A stretch of 38,295 nucleotides of DNA from the NCBI GenBank assembly GCA_018971775.1, contig JAGXAB010000063.1:1-38295 (forward strand), written 5' to 3'. Of this stretch, positions 16,398 through 24,079 are shown one piece after another. A program made the position numbers and the translations under genes. This DNA comes from Cyanobacteria bacterium REEB67 (GTDB taxonomy: Bacteria; Cyanobacteriota; Vampirovibrionia; Obscuribacterales; Obscuribacteraceae). The notes below the pieces were generated by a model. That model ran no database searches and was not told the origin of the DNA. It saw only the letters and a list, made by a program, of their open reading frames with translations. Position 1 is the stretch's first letter, and every line of letters begins with the position of its first letter.

Positions 16398-16706
16398 ATG
16401 AATCACATTATCAGTAAAACCTCAGGCGGCAGGAGCCTGACCATTGCCATCGGTGACACCATCACCGTCACTCTTTCTTACGATGATCGCCAGACACGGC
16501 TCACGGCCTGGACATTCGCTGACGATTTTAGTTTCAATGCCTGTATTTCCCTCGATCTGGTCGATTGCAAGGACGGCATACGGACAATGATTTTCAAGGC
16601 GCACACGGCTGGAACGATTCAGGTTGCCCTGCACGAGTTTTTTGTCCTGGGCTTTGATCAGAGCTTTGCCGCTAATCGTTTCCGGCTCGAAGTCACCGTC
16701 GCTTAG
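16398..16706 (+). CDS. Small beta-rich hypothetical protein
   Basis: A 102-residue cytoplasmic-looking protein with alternating beta-strand patterns: SLTIAIGDTITVTLSYDD, then ACISLDLVDC, TMIFKAHTAGTIQVALHEFF and RFRLEVTVA. The GDTITVTL start and the AHTAGTIQVAL strand faintly recall the chagasin/Ig-like fold, but the NPTTGY loop of chagasins is absent, so this is only a fold-level guess. AAAGGA lies 4-5 bases before the ATG. The next gene follows after 99 bases in the same direction and may be co-transcribed. No membrane segment or signal peptide. Confidence 0.75.
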   Translation: MNHIISKTSGGRSLTIAIGDTITVTLSYDDRQTRLTAWTFADDFSFNACISLDLVDCKDGIRTMIFKAHTAGTIQVALHEFFVLGFDQSFAANRFRLEVTVA

Positions 16707-16805
16707 AAAAGCGAGGCAGAATCAATGCTCCCGTCGCAACATGAGCGGGAGCGTCCAATTTTCTTTCGACCGCATTGCAAAGTCTCAAAAGGAAAAGGAT
16801 ATTGA

Positions 16806-17081
16806 ATGACAAAAACATATGAAGTAGCCTTCAACGCCTTGCAGACTCCGGTTAATCCGAGAGAAAGAGCGCTCGTAGTAGCGCGAGCGATAGCTGCCCT
16901 GGTCAGCAGTCGCTTCGTCCGCAGGGCCGGTGCGGCGATTTTCTTCGACCGCCGGGGCGAAGGGGCGACCTTTATTGCATCATCGTCGTCTGCCGAGGCT
17001 TTGCTGGGCCTGCCCCCGACTTACGGTTCGGTGCTTGGCCATTTCGGCGAATTCGAGCGCGCCGCAATCCAGGTCGACTAA
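16806..17081 (+). CDS. Small hypothetical protein
   Basis: A 91-residue orphan. The first half is helical and basic (NPRERALVVARAIAALVSSR), then a short beta hairpin (GAAIFFDRRGEGATFIA), then a Ser run and a helix ending FGEFERAAIQVD. AAGGA lies about 7 bases before the ATG. It follows the 16398 gene at 99 bases and is followed within 20 bases by a perfect 16-bp hairpin. No family recognised. Confidence 0.68.
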   Translation: MTKTYEVAFNALQTPVNPRERALVVARAIAALVSSRFVRRAGAAIFFDRRGEGATFIASSSSAEALLGLPPTYGSVLGHFGEFERAAIQVD

Positions 17082-17099
17082 CGAAGCGTGGCAACTAAC

Positions 17100-17149
17100 A
17101 GATGACTTTAGAGAATGAGCCGGTCCTGGCCCTTTCTCTAAAGTCATCT
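17100..17149 (+). terminator. Perfect 16-bp hairpin without U-tract
   Basis: AGATGACTTTAGAGAA (17100-17115) is the exact reverse complement of 17134-17149, with an 18-base loop. TGCAAAAAACG follows rather than a T-run, so it is not a classic intrinsic terminator in either direction. Transcript protection, processing or Rho-independent termination of low efficiency are alternatives. Confidence 0.5.
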
Positions 17150-17299
17150 TGCAAAAAACGACACCTCTACTACCATACATAACACACTAGAACAGCAGCC
17201 CCCTCAGACAGGAATGGCTCTGTCATGCCAGTGTTAGGTTGGCATCTTAGGGTTCAGGCATGAGCAAGGGAACATCGCCTGCGGCGGAGCAATTTATAC

Positions 17300-17965
17300 A
17301 TGAGCGAAATCCGATTACCTGCGCATCTGAAGGATGCCGCAAAAGACATGACGGCGAACCCATCAAGCGAGCATTCGCTTTTCGAGGATTCCTACAAAAG
17401 CCTCGGCAGAATGACCCACAAGGCCGTCAATGAGGCGGAGGAGCATCCAGTCGTCACAACGGCCGCTATTATTGTTGGCGCCGCACTATTACTCTACAGC
17501 ACCCGGGGCGACTCGATAATTGCCGGCAAGCTGGGATCCGGCATGGAAAAAACTGCAGCTGAAAAAATGGCGGCTCAAGCCGGCGAGCGCATCACGGCCG
17601 ACGCTCTTGGCGAAGAGGAGAAGCGACTCACACTGCTCAATCCGGCCCTGGCGAGAGAAGGGCCTAATGTCAAAGCCGGCGCTACGATTAAAATCTACAA
17701 CCAACATGACCTGACCAAATTGGCCGAGAAAACACAATTTAAGTTTGTGCCTCCACTCGGACAATTCTTGAAGGAAAACGGCGTCACCGAAGAGCAAATC
17801 GGCAGAGCCCTCGACATACAAAAAGCACAGCCGATCGAGCAAAAGAAATTACTCGGCCAGATACTTAGTGATGAAGGATTGGCCACGAAAGAGCTGGTGG
17901 ACGCCGCGCAAGGCGAACTGAAAAAAGTGCTGGTAGAAGTGCGTCGATTGGCAGGAATTCTGTAA
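17300..17965 (+). CDS. Single-pass membrane protein with C-terminal MshEN-like repeat
   Basis: A 221-residue protein. Residues 1-50 are hydrophilic, residues 51-67 (VVTTAAIIVGAALLLYS) form one membrane segment, and a charged linker rich in Lys, Glu and Ala follows. The last 70 residues contain two LGxxLxxxGLxxxxLxxA units: PPLGQFLKENGVTEEQIGRA and LLGQILSDEGLATKELVDAA. These match the consensus of MshEN/GspE N-terminal domains, some of which bind cyclic di-GMP. There is no ATPase domain, so it is not a secretion or pilus motor. GGAG lies 11 bases before the ATG. The gene stands alone, and a structured repeat follows 29 bases after the stop. The 22863 gene carries the same motif type. Confidence 0.82.
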   Translation: MSEIRLPAHLKDAAKDMTANPSSEHSLFEDSYKSLGRMTHKAVNEAEEHPVVTTAAIIVGAALLLYSTRGDSIIAGKLGSGMEKTAAEKMAAQAGERITADALGEEEKRLTLLNPALAREGPNVKAGATIKIYNQHDLTKLAEKTQFKFVPPLGQFLKENGVTEEQIGRALDIQKAQPIEQKKLLGQILSDEGLATKELVDAAQGELKKVLVEVRRLAGIL

Positions 17966-17993
17966 GTTACAAAACCCAACAATGCTCGACCAT

Positions 17994-18113
17994 GTTCACG
18001 TCTTTTTCATACGCAATGCGACATCGTCGATATAGAAATCGCTATGTACGCAGTTATTCGGCCCGCAGGTCGATGACTGCGTTTTGGATTTTGCCACCAC
18101 ATACAGTGGCATC
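17994..18113. repeat. Structured intergenic repeat, copy A
   Basis: It shares an ordered set of blocks with 21576-21716: an identical 18-mer GTTCACGTCTTTTTCATA (17994-18011), ACGCAGT (18048-18054), an identical 15-mer GATGACTGCGTTTTG (18072-18086), ACCA, then CAGTGGCATC (18104-18113). ACGCAGT and ACTGCGT are inverted and can pair across a loop whose sequence differs between copies. GCCAC/GTGGC forms a second small stem. The conserved stem with a variable loop suggests a structured RNA or a folded recombination or mobile element. Confidence 0.7.
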
Positions 18114-18614
18114 GCGTCAGCTGCGCAAAGCAACCGTTCGTTTTTTAACCCGCACTTTGACACAGACAAGCGCTGCAATACGTGATTTTACCAGGGGCAA
18201 GTAAAGCACGGCGCCCGTCTTTCGTTGCCACAAATCCGCCCCAACGCTAAACTGAATTATCAACCAATTGCATGTAGTTCTATTTTTCAGGAACACTCCT
18301 CGCCCATCACACTCTGATATTTCCCAACGTCTTTTCCTCGCACTCTGTGCGGCGACGCGAAATACTCCGATGTAGGGCAGGCGCGCTTTTGGTTGGTTGA
18401 GTCAGGGCTGCACGACTGGCGGTAAAGTGAAATCGCTGCTCGCTGACAGCACCTTGGCGCAAATAGCAAACTCAACGGCGGGCAGACCCCGGCGTCAACA
18501 GAGGCTATTTGCGATGCATGCTGTAATTGAACAAATCATCTCCTCAGGAGAGGGCAGCAGGCTCGAGACCGGTTGGCGTCTATGGGAACCCGCACCAAAG
18601 CCAAAGGTGCTCTC
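18114..18614. other. Intergenic region, no gene seen
   Basis: No frame here has both a credible start and protein-like composition. A frame beginning at 18573 merely extends the next gene, whose start is better placed at 18615. The promoter of that gene should lie here. Confidence 0.3.
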
Positions 18615-19376
18615 ATGAATACGCAGACCAACAACTCGAACTCCGCCCCGACCTCCAACCGCAACGTCAACGACAACGACAACGGCACTGCCCTCGACAA
18701 CGAGCGGCAGAGCTTCTCCATCTACCTCGCCGGCGACCTCTGGACGCACAAAGATTTGATCGGCAACGCCCTGCTCGCCGAATATATCGATGAAGTCTCA
18801 GGCGGCCGCTACAAGTGCGTTCTTCCCCAGGATCTGGAAGAGCCTGTGGATCGCACGGTCGACATCCGCAATGTCGATTTGAAACACGTCATGACCTCGG
18901 ATATGGCCATCTTCAACTTCGACGGCGCCAATCTCGACGCCGGCACCGTGGTTGAATTTATCTATGCCAAAATGCTCGACATCCCGTGCGTGCTTCTGCG
19001 CACTGACTTCCGCTCAGCCGGTGAAGGCAATCAGGACCAGGATCCCTGGAATCTGATGGCATCGCACTGGCCGCGCAGCAAGGTCGTCAAATTGCACGGC
19101 ATGGCTGAATATCAGAGCTCGAAGGGAGCGGATCAGAGCATTCGTCGGACTCTCGATACAATGTACCGCAAAATGTCGGTGCAAATTATCGACGGTCTCG
19201 ACGCTGTGCGCGCTGAGACGCCTCTGGTGGCAGAAGGCAGCCGCCTGTCAACGATCTTCGACTGGGCTGTCGAATGCCCCGGCGCAGGCTATGACAAACA
19301 TCTGAGCAAGCAGGACGTGCAGGCGCTGATCGCGACGAAACTGGCCAAGGGCCTTTTGCGGAGCGAGAAGGCCTGA
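18615..19376 (+). CDS. Nucleoside 2-deoxyribosyltransferase-like protein with Asn-rich N-terminus
   Basis: A 253-residue protein. Residues 1-30 are Asn/Thr/Ser/Asp-rich and probably disordered. The core opens with SIYLAGDLWTHKDLIGN and continues with SDMAIFNFDG, LDAGTVVEFIYAKML and CVLLRTDFR. This matches the nucleoside deoxyribosyltransferase fold (DG...D-x-GT..E-x-x-A), with D108 and the candidate catalytic Glu E114 in place. Such enzymes exchange bases between deoxynucleosides in purine/pyrimidine salvage and are frequent in phages and mobile regions; homologues also act as nucleotide hydrolases. AAAGGTG lies 6 bases before the ATG at 18615, so an upstream TTG extension is not favoured. 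It stands alone, so substrate and pathway are unknown. Confidence 0.82.
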   Translation: MNTQTNNSNSAPTSNRNVNDNDNGTALDNERQSFSIYLAGDLWTHKDLIGNALLAEYIDEVSGGRYKCVLPQDLEEPVDRTVDIRNVDLKHVMTSDMAIFNFDGANLDAGTVVEFIYAKMLDIPCVLLRTDFRSAGEGNQDQDPWNLMASHWPRSKVVKLHGMAEYQSSKGADQSIRRTLDTMYRKMSVQIIDGLDAVRAETPLVAEGSRLSTIFDWAVECPGAGYDKHLSKQDVQALIATKLAKGLLRSEKA

Positions 19377-19498
19377 TTGAAACCGGTCTATTTGTAAGCG
19401 TGATGCCGGCCGGCTTCAAACTCTTCCAATAAACGAGCAACAGGCGCGGACTTTCGCCCACTCGGGTCGGTCCGCGCGAGCCTCAGAAAGGTTGAGCG

Positions 19499-20293
19499 AT
19501 GAACAACGTAAATGACGGTCAAGAAGTCGGCCGGCCCCAGGCAGAAATAGCTCTCAAGTCGGAGGATAATCCGCACTGGATACTGCTTCGGCGACTGCGT
19601 CGCGTGCTCGAGGACACGTCCGTGGGCCTTCTACAGATGCGCTGGACACAGCAGCAATTTGTGCTGGTCGACAACGCCCCGCGGCACGATACCGCTCTTG
19701 ACCAAGCCACCATGAATGCCATCCATAGCTTGACCCGGAGCAATCGGGGTGATGCCAAACACCGCGGCCTTCGCGAGCTCACGCATTCGCTGACCGTTCT
19801 CGAACCGCTACTGGCAAACATACGCGGTATCTTTCGCGGTGAGGAAAAAATACAGATCGAAGACCGCCTCGAGCGTCACGTGCATGAGGCGCGGCGGCTG
19901 GCCGAGTCATTTCACAACTTGCCGACCATGGAAGGCCACCCCAATCAGCCCTACGCCATTCGGCAGCACTGCATGGCAGACATCGTTCTGTCGGTCACAG
20001 ACCTGACCAGCAAGCTGAAGCTCCTGCGACGTGAGCTGAAAGAACTCGGACTGCCCGAGGCTGAGCAAGCGATTCTATTCGAACAGGAAGCTCGGCTCTA
20101 CCGCCTGAACGCACTCTTCAAGAAATGGCGGGATAATCCAAGCCAGAAGTTGGCCGGCAAACTATTGAACTGCGCTGATAACTTCGAGCAGATCAGGATT
20201 GCCTTGGAAAAACTCCGGAGTGCCAGCCGCCAGGAATGCTTGCGCCAGGGCATTCACTTTATGGGTCGATGCGGTGAAATAATCTCTGAATAA
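19499..20293 (+). CDS. Helical cytoplasmic hypothetical protein
   Basis: A 264-residue protein, almost wholly alpha-helical and charged, with long amphipathic stretches such as KLKLLRRELKELGLPEAEQA and IEDRLERHVHEARRLAESF. There is no signal peptide, membrane segment or recognised catalytic motif. AAAGG lies about 8 bases before the ATG. It lies 122 bases after the deoxyribosyltransferase-like gene in the same direction and could share its transcript. The helical-bundle character suggests a binding or structural role; no family is recognised. Confidence 0.78.
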   Translation: MNNVNDGQEVGRPQAEIALKSEDNPHWILLRRLRRVLEDTSVGLLQMRWTQQQFVLVDNAPRHDTALDQATMNAIHSLTRSNRGDAKHRGLRELTHSLTVLEPLLANIRGIFRGEEKIQIEDRLERHVHEARRLAESFHNLPTMEGHPNQPYAIRQHCMADIVLSVTDLTSKLKLLRRELKELGLPEAEQAILFEQEARLYRLNALFKKWRDNPSQKLAGKLLNCADNFEQIRIALEKLRSASRQECLRQGIHFMGRCGEIISE

Positions 20294-20383
20294 CAAGCGA
20301 CTTTTTCTTGCCACCAGCGTTGGTCAAAAATTGACCAGCCTTCCACCGAACAGCAAAAGACCACAGCATAACGGAGAAGATCC

Positions 20384-20602
20384 ATGATCAAGACCTTGAG
20401 CACCGCCCTTTCCGCCCTCGTCCTCGTCGGCGCCGTGAGCAGCACAAGCTTCGCCCAAGGCACCGCCGACGAGCGCGCCGACTGCATGTCTGACGCCATG
20501 AACATCTGCGGCCAGTTCATCCCCGACACCAGGGCGATCACCGCCTGCATGATCAAGAACAAGACCAAACTAAGCCCGGCCTGCCGCCGTCACTTCAAGT
20601 AA
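20384..20602 (+). CDS. Small secreted Cys-rich protein
   Basis: A 72-residue precursor. Residues 1-25 form a signal peptide (TLSTALSALVLVGAVSSTSF, then AQ). The mature 47 residues carry four cysteines in the pattern DCMSDAMNICGQFIP, then TACMIKNKTKLSPACRRHF. This C-x7-C-x(n)-C-x(n)-LSPAC pattern is, to my knowledge, that of a Cys-rich repeat family common in Alphaproteobacteria, of unknown periplasmic role. Two disulfides are likely. GGAGA lies 6-7 bases before the ATG. The gene is short, isolated and G+C-rich, which fits acquisition by transfer, although that is inference. Confidence 0.85.
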   Translation: MIKTLSTALSALVLVGAVSSTSFAQGTADERADCMSDAMNICGQFIPDTRAITACMIKNKTKLSPACRRHFK

Positions 20603-20710
20603 GCGCGGGACATGCCGAAGCAAGCTGGAAAGATTCGGACGCATCAGGAGTATCCCGCTTTCTTCGCCGCAAGACGGCTGCTCAGCCTGCATTAGCCGTG
20701 ACTGTCATAT

Positions 20711-20750
20711 GGAGGGGAGCCATGGCTCCCCTCCAACGGATCTTGCTTTT
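20711..20750 (+). terminator. Strong hairpin terminator
   Basis: A perfect palindrome, GGAGGGGAGCC (20711-20721) with GGCTCCCCTCC (20724-20734), is followed by a modest T-rich stretch (CTTGCTTTTA). It lies about 110 bases after the Cys-rich gene and may also serve the convergent thioesterase gene. Confidence 0.65.
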
Positions 20751-20812
20751 ATGCTGCTCTCAAAAACGACGCCCCTACTACTCACAATAGCTGAGCGCAA
20801 ATCTCCCTCATG

Positions 20813-21241
20813 CTAGAGCGGAATTGGCTTGCTTTCTTTGTCTACGGCAACGAGTACAAAATTGCCATGAGCGCACAAATGCCTGTTGCCGGATAGCAAA
20901 TCCTCACCGTGCAGTTCGACATTGACGACGACCGAAGACTTGCCCCGCCGGATGATGCGTCCAATCACTTCGACAAGATAGCCTTGCTTAACCGGGGATT
21001 GAAAATCAATGCGCTCGGAAGACGCAGTCACCATCGACTTTCGTGCGAAGCGAGAAGCAGTGATGAACGCACTCTTGTCCATAAGCTCAAGGGCGTGACC
21101 GCCAAAGAGAGTGCCGTAATGATTGGTCTGATTCGGAAAGACCATCTCCACCATACGCGTATCGTATTGCGAATAGTCTTCTACGCAAGTACCGGCCTCG
21201 ATAAAAGTAGCATCGATAAAATTCTTGTTTTCTATACTCAT
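20813..21241 (-). CDS. Acyl-CoA thioesterase, hotdog fold (YciA/BFIT-like)
   Basis: A 142-residue single-hotdog thioesterase that hydrolyses acyl-CoA to free fatty acid and CoA in the cytoplasm. The signature is NHYGTLFGGHALELMDKSAF with the candidate catalytic Asp D55, followed by TASSERIDFQSPVKQGYLVE and the GKSSVVVNVEL strand, as in YciA and brain-type acyl-CoA hydrolases. The ATG at 21239-21241 has GGAGA about 6 bases upstream; a 98-residue upstream extension in the same frame is not protein-like and is rejected. It is monocistronic and convergent with the Cys-rich gene. Substrate chain length cannot be read from the sequence. Confidence 0.92.
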   Translation of the reverse strand: MSIENKNFIDATFIEAGTCVEDYSQYDTRMVEMVFPNQTNHYGTLFGGHALELMDKSAFITASRFARKSMVTASSERIDFQSPVKQGYLVEVIGRIIRRGKSSVVVNVELHGEDLLSGNRHLCAHGNFVLVAVDKESKPIPL

Positions 21242-21575
21242 ACAATCTCCAAAGAAATAAAAAAGTTCCTGACCGATGGGACAGAAACTCGATCTCGTAT
21301 GAGTCGCAGCAATAGTGCGATCATCGAAATTGGCCTCCTTGCCTCGAAGAGGTAACCCCGGTTGTGTGCTCAAGTGGGTAGTCTGACTGGCAATTTCTTG
21401 CTTCACAGTTGCGGGACAGCGGTGGACTTTCACCACACTTCCCCCACCAGATTGCCTTAGCAATCTCGATATTTGTTGAACACTAGATTGATTTTGCGGT
21501 GTTTTTGCTCCTTTGTTTACGGACTGGCGACGCAAACATTCTACTAATAAGGCTCCGGTTTAAAGGTCACATTTT

Positions 21576-21716
21576 GTTCACGTCTTTTTCATAGATTGTG
21601 CCTCATATTGATTGGCAACACCTCCCAACACATCCCAACACCGCCCAGAACGCAGTATCCGCCACCCAAATGGCCGATGACTGCGTTTTGCGCTTAGCAC
21701 CATAAGCAGTGGCATC
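21576..21716. repeat. Structured intergenic repeat, copy B
   Basis: Second copy of the element at 17994-18113, in the same orientation. GTTCACGTCTTTTTCATA lies at 21576-21593, ACGCAGT at 21650-21656, GATGACTGCGTTTTG at 21676-21690 and CAGTGGCATC at 21707-21716. AACGCAGT and ACTGCGTT can pair over 8 bp. Between the first two blocks there are 56 bases here against 36 in copy A, including short CCCAACA repeats. The rest of the 21242-21827 gap holds no gene. Confidence 0.7.
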
Positions 21717-21827
21717 ATGGCAGGCGCCACCACATTCACCATGCCACCAAAAAAGCCGTTATCTATTATAACATTTAGTTAAAAATCCGCAAAAGACACG
21801 GACACAGAGACGTGAAATGTAAAGTCC

Positions 21828-21862
21828 ACCGGAGCAGGAGAACTGAGTTCTCCCGCTCCGGT
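21828..21862 (-). terminator. Terminator for isochorismatase-fold gene
   Basis: ACCGGAGCAGGAGAAC (21828-21843) pairs with GTTCTCCCGCTCCGGT (21847-21862) with one mismatch and a 3-base loop, 11 bases past the stop of the minus-strand gene. A short T-containing stretch (GGACTTTACATTTC) follows in that direction. Confidence 0.75.
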
Positions 21863-21873
21863 AAACATTTTGC

Positions 21874-22473
21874 TCACTGTCGATCGATCGCCTCCGAGCT
21901 AATCGCCAGATGCGGCTCGCCCTCAAGGCGTTGCCGCACCCAGGACCAGGCGCCGGGGACATCGATGTCGGTCGAACAGCCTTCGACAATCATACGCACG
22001 AGAGAGCAGGGTTCAGCTTCGAGCAAATCTCGGACGGTTTCGAGGACGCAAGCATCGAGAAAGACGCCGACGAAACGAAACAGGCCCTTGCCGAAACTGT
22101 TCTCGTCGCAGACTTCGACAAGCTGTTTTGCCCCCGAAGGAGTTTGCTTGCTGCGCCGCTGGCAACGGGGATAGCCCTCGAGCAGGTCGGCAATTGGACT
22201 GATTGTTTCGCCCAGCCGCCAGGGTTTCATTTCGAGCAAGACAATCGACCAATTAAGCCTGATCGCCTCCTTGACCTGACGAATGACGGCGTCGATCGGT
22301 GGTTGACTCGGGCCGGTCCAGTTATTCAGGAAGGTCTGCTGCATGTCAACGACCACGAGTGTAGTAGCGCCATTTTGCACTTCAAACTCGCTGCGTCGAT
22401 TGGCGACGATCGGCGAAACGGACCGGGACGAGACTTCGGAACCACGAGCGGTGGCGCGGACGAGATTATTCAT
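21874..22473 (-). CDS. Isochorismatase-fold cysteine hydrolase
   Basis: A 199-residue protein of the isochorismatase/nicotinamidase superfamily. The core starts at about residue 38 with TLVVVDMQQTFL, in which D43 is the candidate catalytic Asp. A Cys nucleophile is expected in the GVxxxACVxxTxxD region and is found as C142 in VGVFLDACVLETVRDLL. The third triad member, a Lys, would be in the segment SKQTPSGAKQ but cannot be pinned down. Members hydrolyse amides, ureas or vinyl ethers; the substrate here is unknown. The ribosome-binding site AAAGGAGG lies 5 bases before the ATG at 22471-22473, the strongest in the area. The first 33 residues are an extra, probably disordered, N-terminus. Confidence 0.85.
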   Translation of the reverse strand: MNNLVRATARGSEVSSRSVSPIVANRRSEFEVQNGATTLVVVDMQQTFLNNWTGPSQPPIDAVIRQVKEAIRLNWSIVLLEMKPWRLGETISPIADLLEGYPRCQRRSKQTPSGAKQLVEVCDENSFGKGLFRFVGVFLDACVLETVRDLLEAEPCSLVRMIVEGCSTDIDVPGAWSWVRQRLEGEPHLAISSEAIDRQ

Positions 22474-22862
22474 AGCAGCCTCCTTTCAGGTTGGTTCGAG
22501 GTAACAGGAATCACTTGCATCTTCTAGTGGGTTGAGCCGGCACAGTACGTCCGAGTGGAAAACACGGTTGTTCTGACGATGAGACGGCTGGTGATTAAAA
22601 AATTCGGTTGGCTTATAACTAAAGGGAAAAAGAAGAGGGACAAATCGTTCTATCAAGACGGAAGCACCTGAAGACAGATCAGCTGCATTAAGTCTGGCTC
22701 TTTACATATATTGGCGTTGAGCTTTCGTCTCATCTTCTTGATAAGCGCGATGGGCTATGCACGACGTATAATTAGACTTGCTCGGGGTCTGGGCGATCAG
22801 TTGCCTCGAGCGTTTAACGTCGGGCCCCTCCCGAGATCCGCTAATTAGTAATCTGAGGTCCT
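22474..22862. other. Divergent intergenic region, no gene seen
   Basis: This region lies between two divergent genes and should contain both promoters. It is AT-rich at 22590-22660. I see no gene, hairpin or repeat that stands out. Confidence 0.3.
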
Positions 22863-23996
22863 ATGCCGGTTCAACCTGTAGCAAGACTGGGAACACTCCT
22901 GCAAGAGTTTGGAGTGCTTGGCGCTGATGCCTGCACGAAGACGGAAGAGCTTTCAGCCTATAGTGGCCTGCCCTTTGGCAAATGCCTGATATTGCTCGAA
23001 CAGTTGAGTGAAAACGACCTGAAGGCGGTTCTGGAAGCCCAATCGCTGCTCCGCGACAATATTTTTGACCGCAACTCACTGGCCAAAGCCGTGCAGAAGG
23101 TCTGCCGCGATCACGTCTCTCTGCCGGATGCCCTGCAGTCACTGGGCCTGCAAGCTAAAAACACCCGCCGCACTCGTCTGGGCGAGCTGCTCGCCGACGC
23201 CCAGGCAATCAGTCCCGAGCAACTGGCCGTAGCGCTCAAGGCCGCCGATTTTTCAGCCCTGCCTCTCGGTCACATCCTCACCAGCTTCGACGCCCTCGAA
23301 CCGGCTCTCGTCGATTATGCCCTCGATGTGCAAAGTCAGATACGCAAGGGCGTCCTGGCCCGCGCTGCTGGGGTGGAACAGATCAGACAGGCAAATCTGC
23401 AACTGAGCATCAAAATTTCAGCAGGCAGTGGACACTTCGCCCTCGGCGAAATCCTCATCTTCAGCAAACTGCTCACCAGCCAGCAGATCGAGGAAGCTAT
23501 CGGAGCGGCGCGAGCCAGCAAGCAGATGATCGGCGAATATCTCGTCGAAAGCAATTTGATTTCGGACGAAACACTGACGGCCGCTCTTTGCGTGCAAAAC
23601 CTGATCGGTGCCCATTTGCTATCTATCGACTCCGCCTGTGACGTTATTTACAGCGTCGCCAAGCTCAAGGTCGATCCGAACAAAAATTTCGAGGGACTGA
23701 CATTCCAGGATTTTCTGAAAGTGTCCGGTTATTTGACCAATAGCAAACTGCGTACAGTAATGAGCAAGCTATCGACGGACAACCCCAATCAGACCCTCGA
23801 TGACTTCAAACATTCCCTCGAAGATACGACCACGCTGCGCGAAACCCTGACGGAATGTTTTCCCGACGACGTTTCGCTCGTCAATGCCGGCGCCGTTTTG
23901 TATCAGCTTGTGCATTTGCAGAAGTTGAGCCTGAACCAGGCCTTGCTAACTTTTGCTTTCCGCAAAAATGGCGTTTCGATAGCCACTGCCGCCTGA
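22863..23996 (+). CDS. Protein of tandem MshEN-like helical repeats
   Basis: A 377-residue soluble protein with no ATPase or membrane segment. Repeated LGxxLxxxxxLxxxxLxxAL units occur: RLGTLLQEFGVLGADAC (from residue 8), RLGELLADAQAISPEQLAVA (about 104), ALGEILIFSKLLTSQQIEEA (about 192) and MIGEYLVESNLISDETLTAA (about 222), with weaker ones near 275 and 345. Several are followed by a Q-x-x-I helix. This is the consensus of MshEN/GspE N-terminal domains, which in some proteins bind cyclic di-GMP through two such motifs. A protein made only of these repeats is unusual; it may be a second-messenger receptor or adaptor. GAGG lies 5 bases before the ATG. It stands alone, with a hairpin following. 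Confidence 0.83.
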   Translation: MPVQPVARLGTLLQEFGVLGADACTKTEELSAYSGLPFGKCLILLEQLSENDLKAVLEAQSLLRDNIFDRNSLAKAVQKVCRDHVSLPDALQSLGLQAKNTRRTRLGELLADAQAISPEQLAVALKAADFSALPLGHILTSFDALEPALVDYALDVQSQIRKGVLARAAGVEQIRQANLQLSIKISAGSGHFALGEILIFSKLLTSQQIEEAIGAARASKQMIGEYLVESNLISDETLTAALCVQNLIGAHLLSIDSACDVIYSVAKLKVDPNKNFEGLTFQDFLKVSGYLTNSKLRTVMSKLSTDNPNQTLDDFKHSLEDTTTLRETLTECFPDDVSLVNAGAVLYQLVHLQKLSLNQALLTFAFRKNGVSIATAA

Positions 23997-24025
23997 AAAT
24001 CGACCAGTTTATTAACTAGCGCTAA

Positions 24026-24079
24026 CTCAGCCAACCTGAAGCTTTGAGCTTTAAGCTTAATTCGTATTGGTTGGCTGAG
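24026..24079 (+). terminator. Hairpin after MshEN-like gene
   Basis: CTCAGCCAACC (24026-24036) pairs perfectly with GGTTGGCTGAG (24069-24079), and AAGCTT-type sequence in the loop can pair further. The T-rich stretch after it is weak (GTCTTCAGTTTC). Confidence 0.6.

Noticed and set aside
16212..16406. 64-codon minus-strand frame with a hydrophobic start
   Set aside because: It overlaps the well-supported 16398 start and has no Shine-Dalgarno sequence.
21242..21535. N-terminal extension of the thioesterase (98 residues)
   Set aside because: Composition is not protein-like, and a good ribosome-binding site precedes the internal ATG at 21241, which starts at the normal family position.
17966..21730. 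Integron cassette array (attC-like sites around 17975 and 21630)
   Set aside because: Short matches to the core-site pattern exist, but no paired imperfect attC structure with both core sites, and no integrase, can be shown.
22480..22520. tRNA-like T-loop sequence (GGTTCGAGG)
   Set aside because: No acceptor, D or anticodon stem can be drawn around it.
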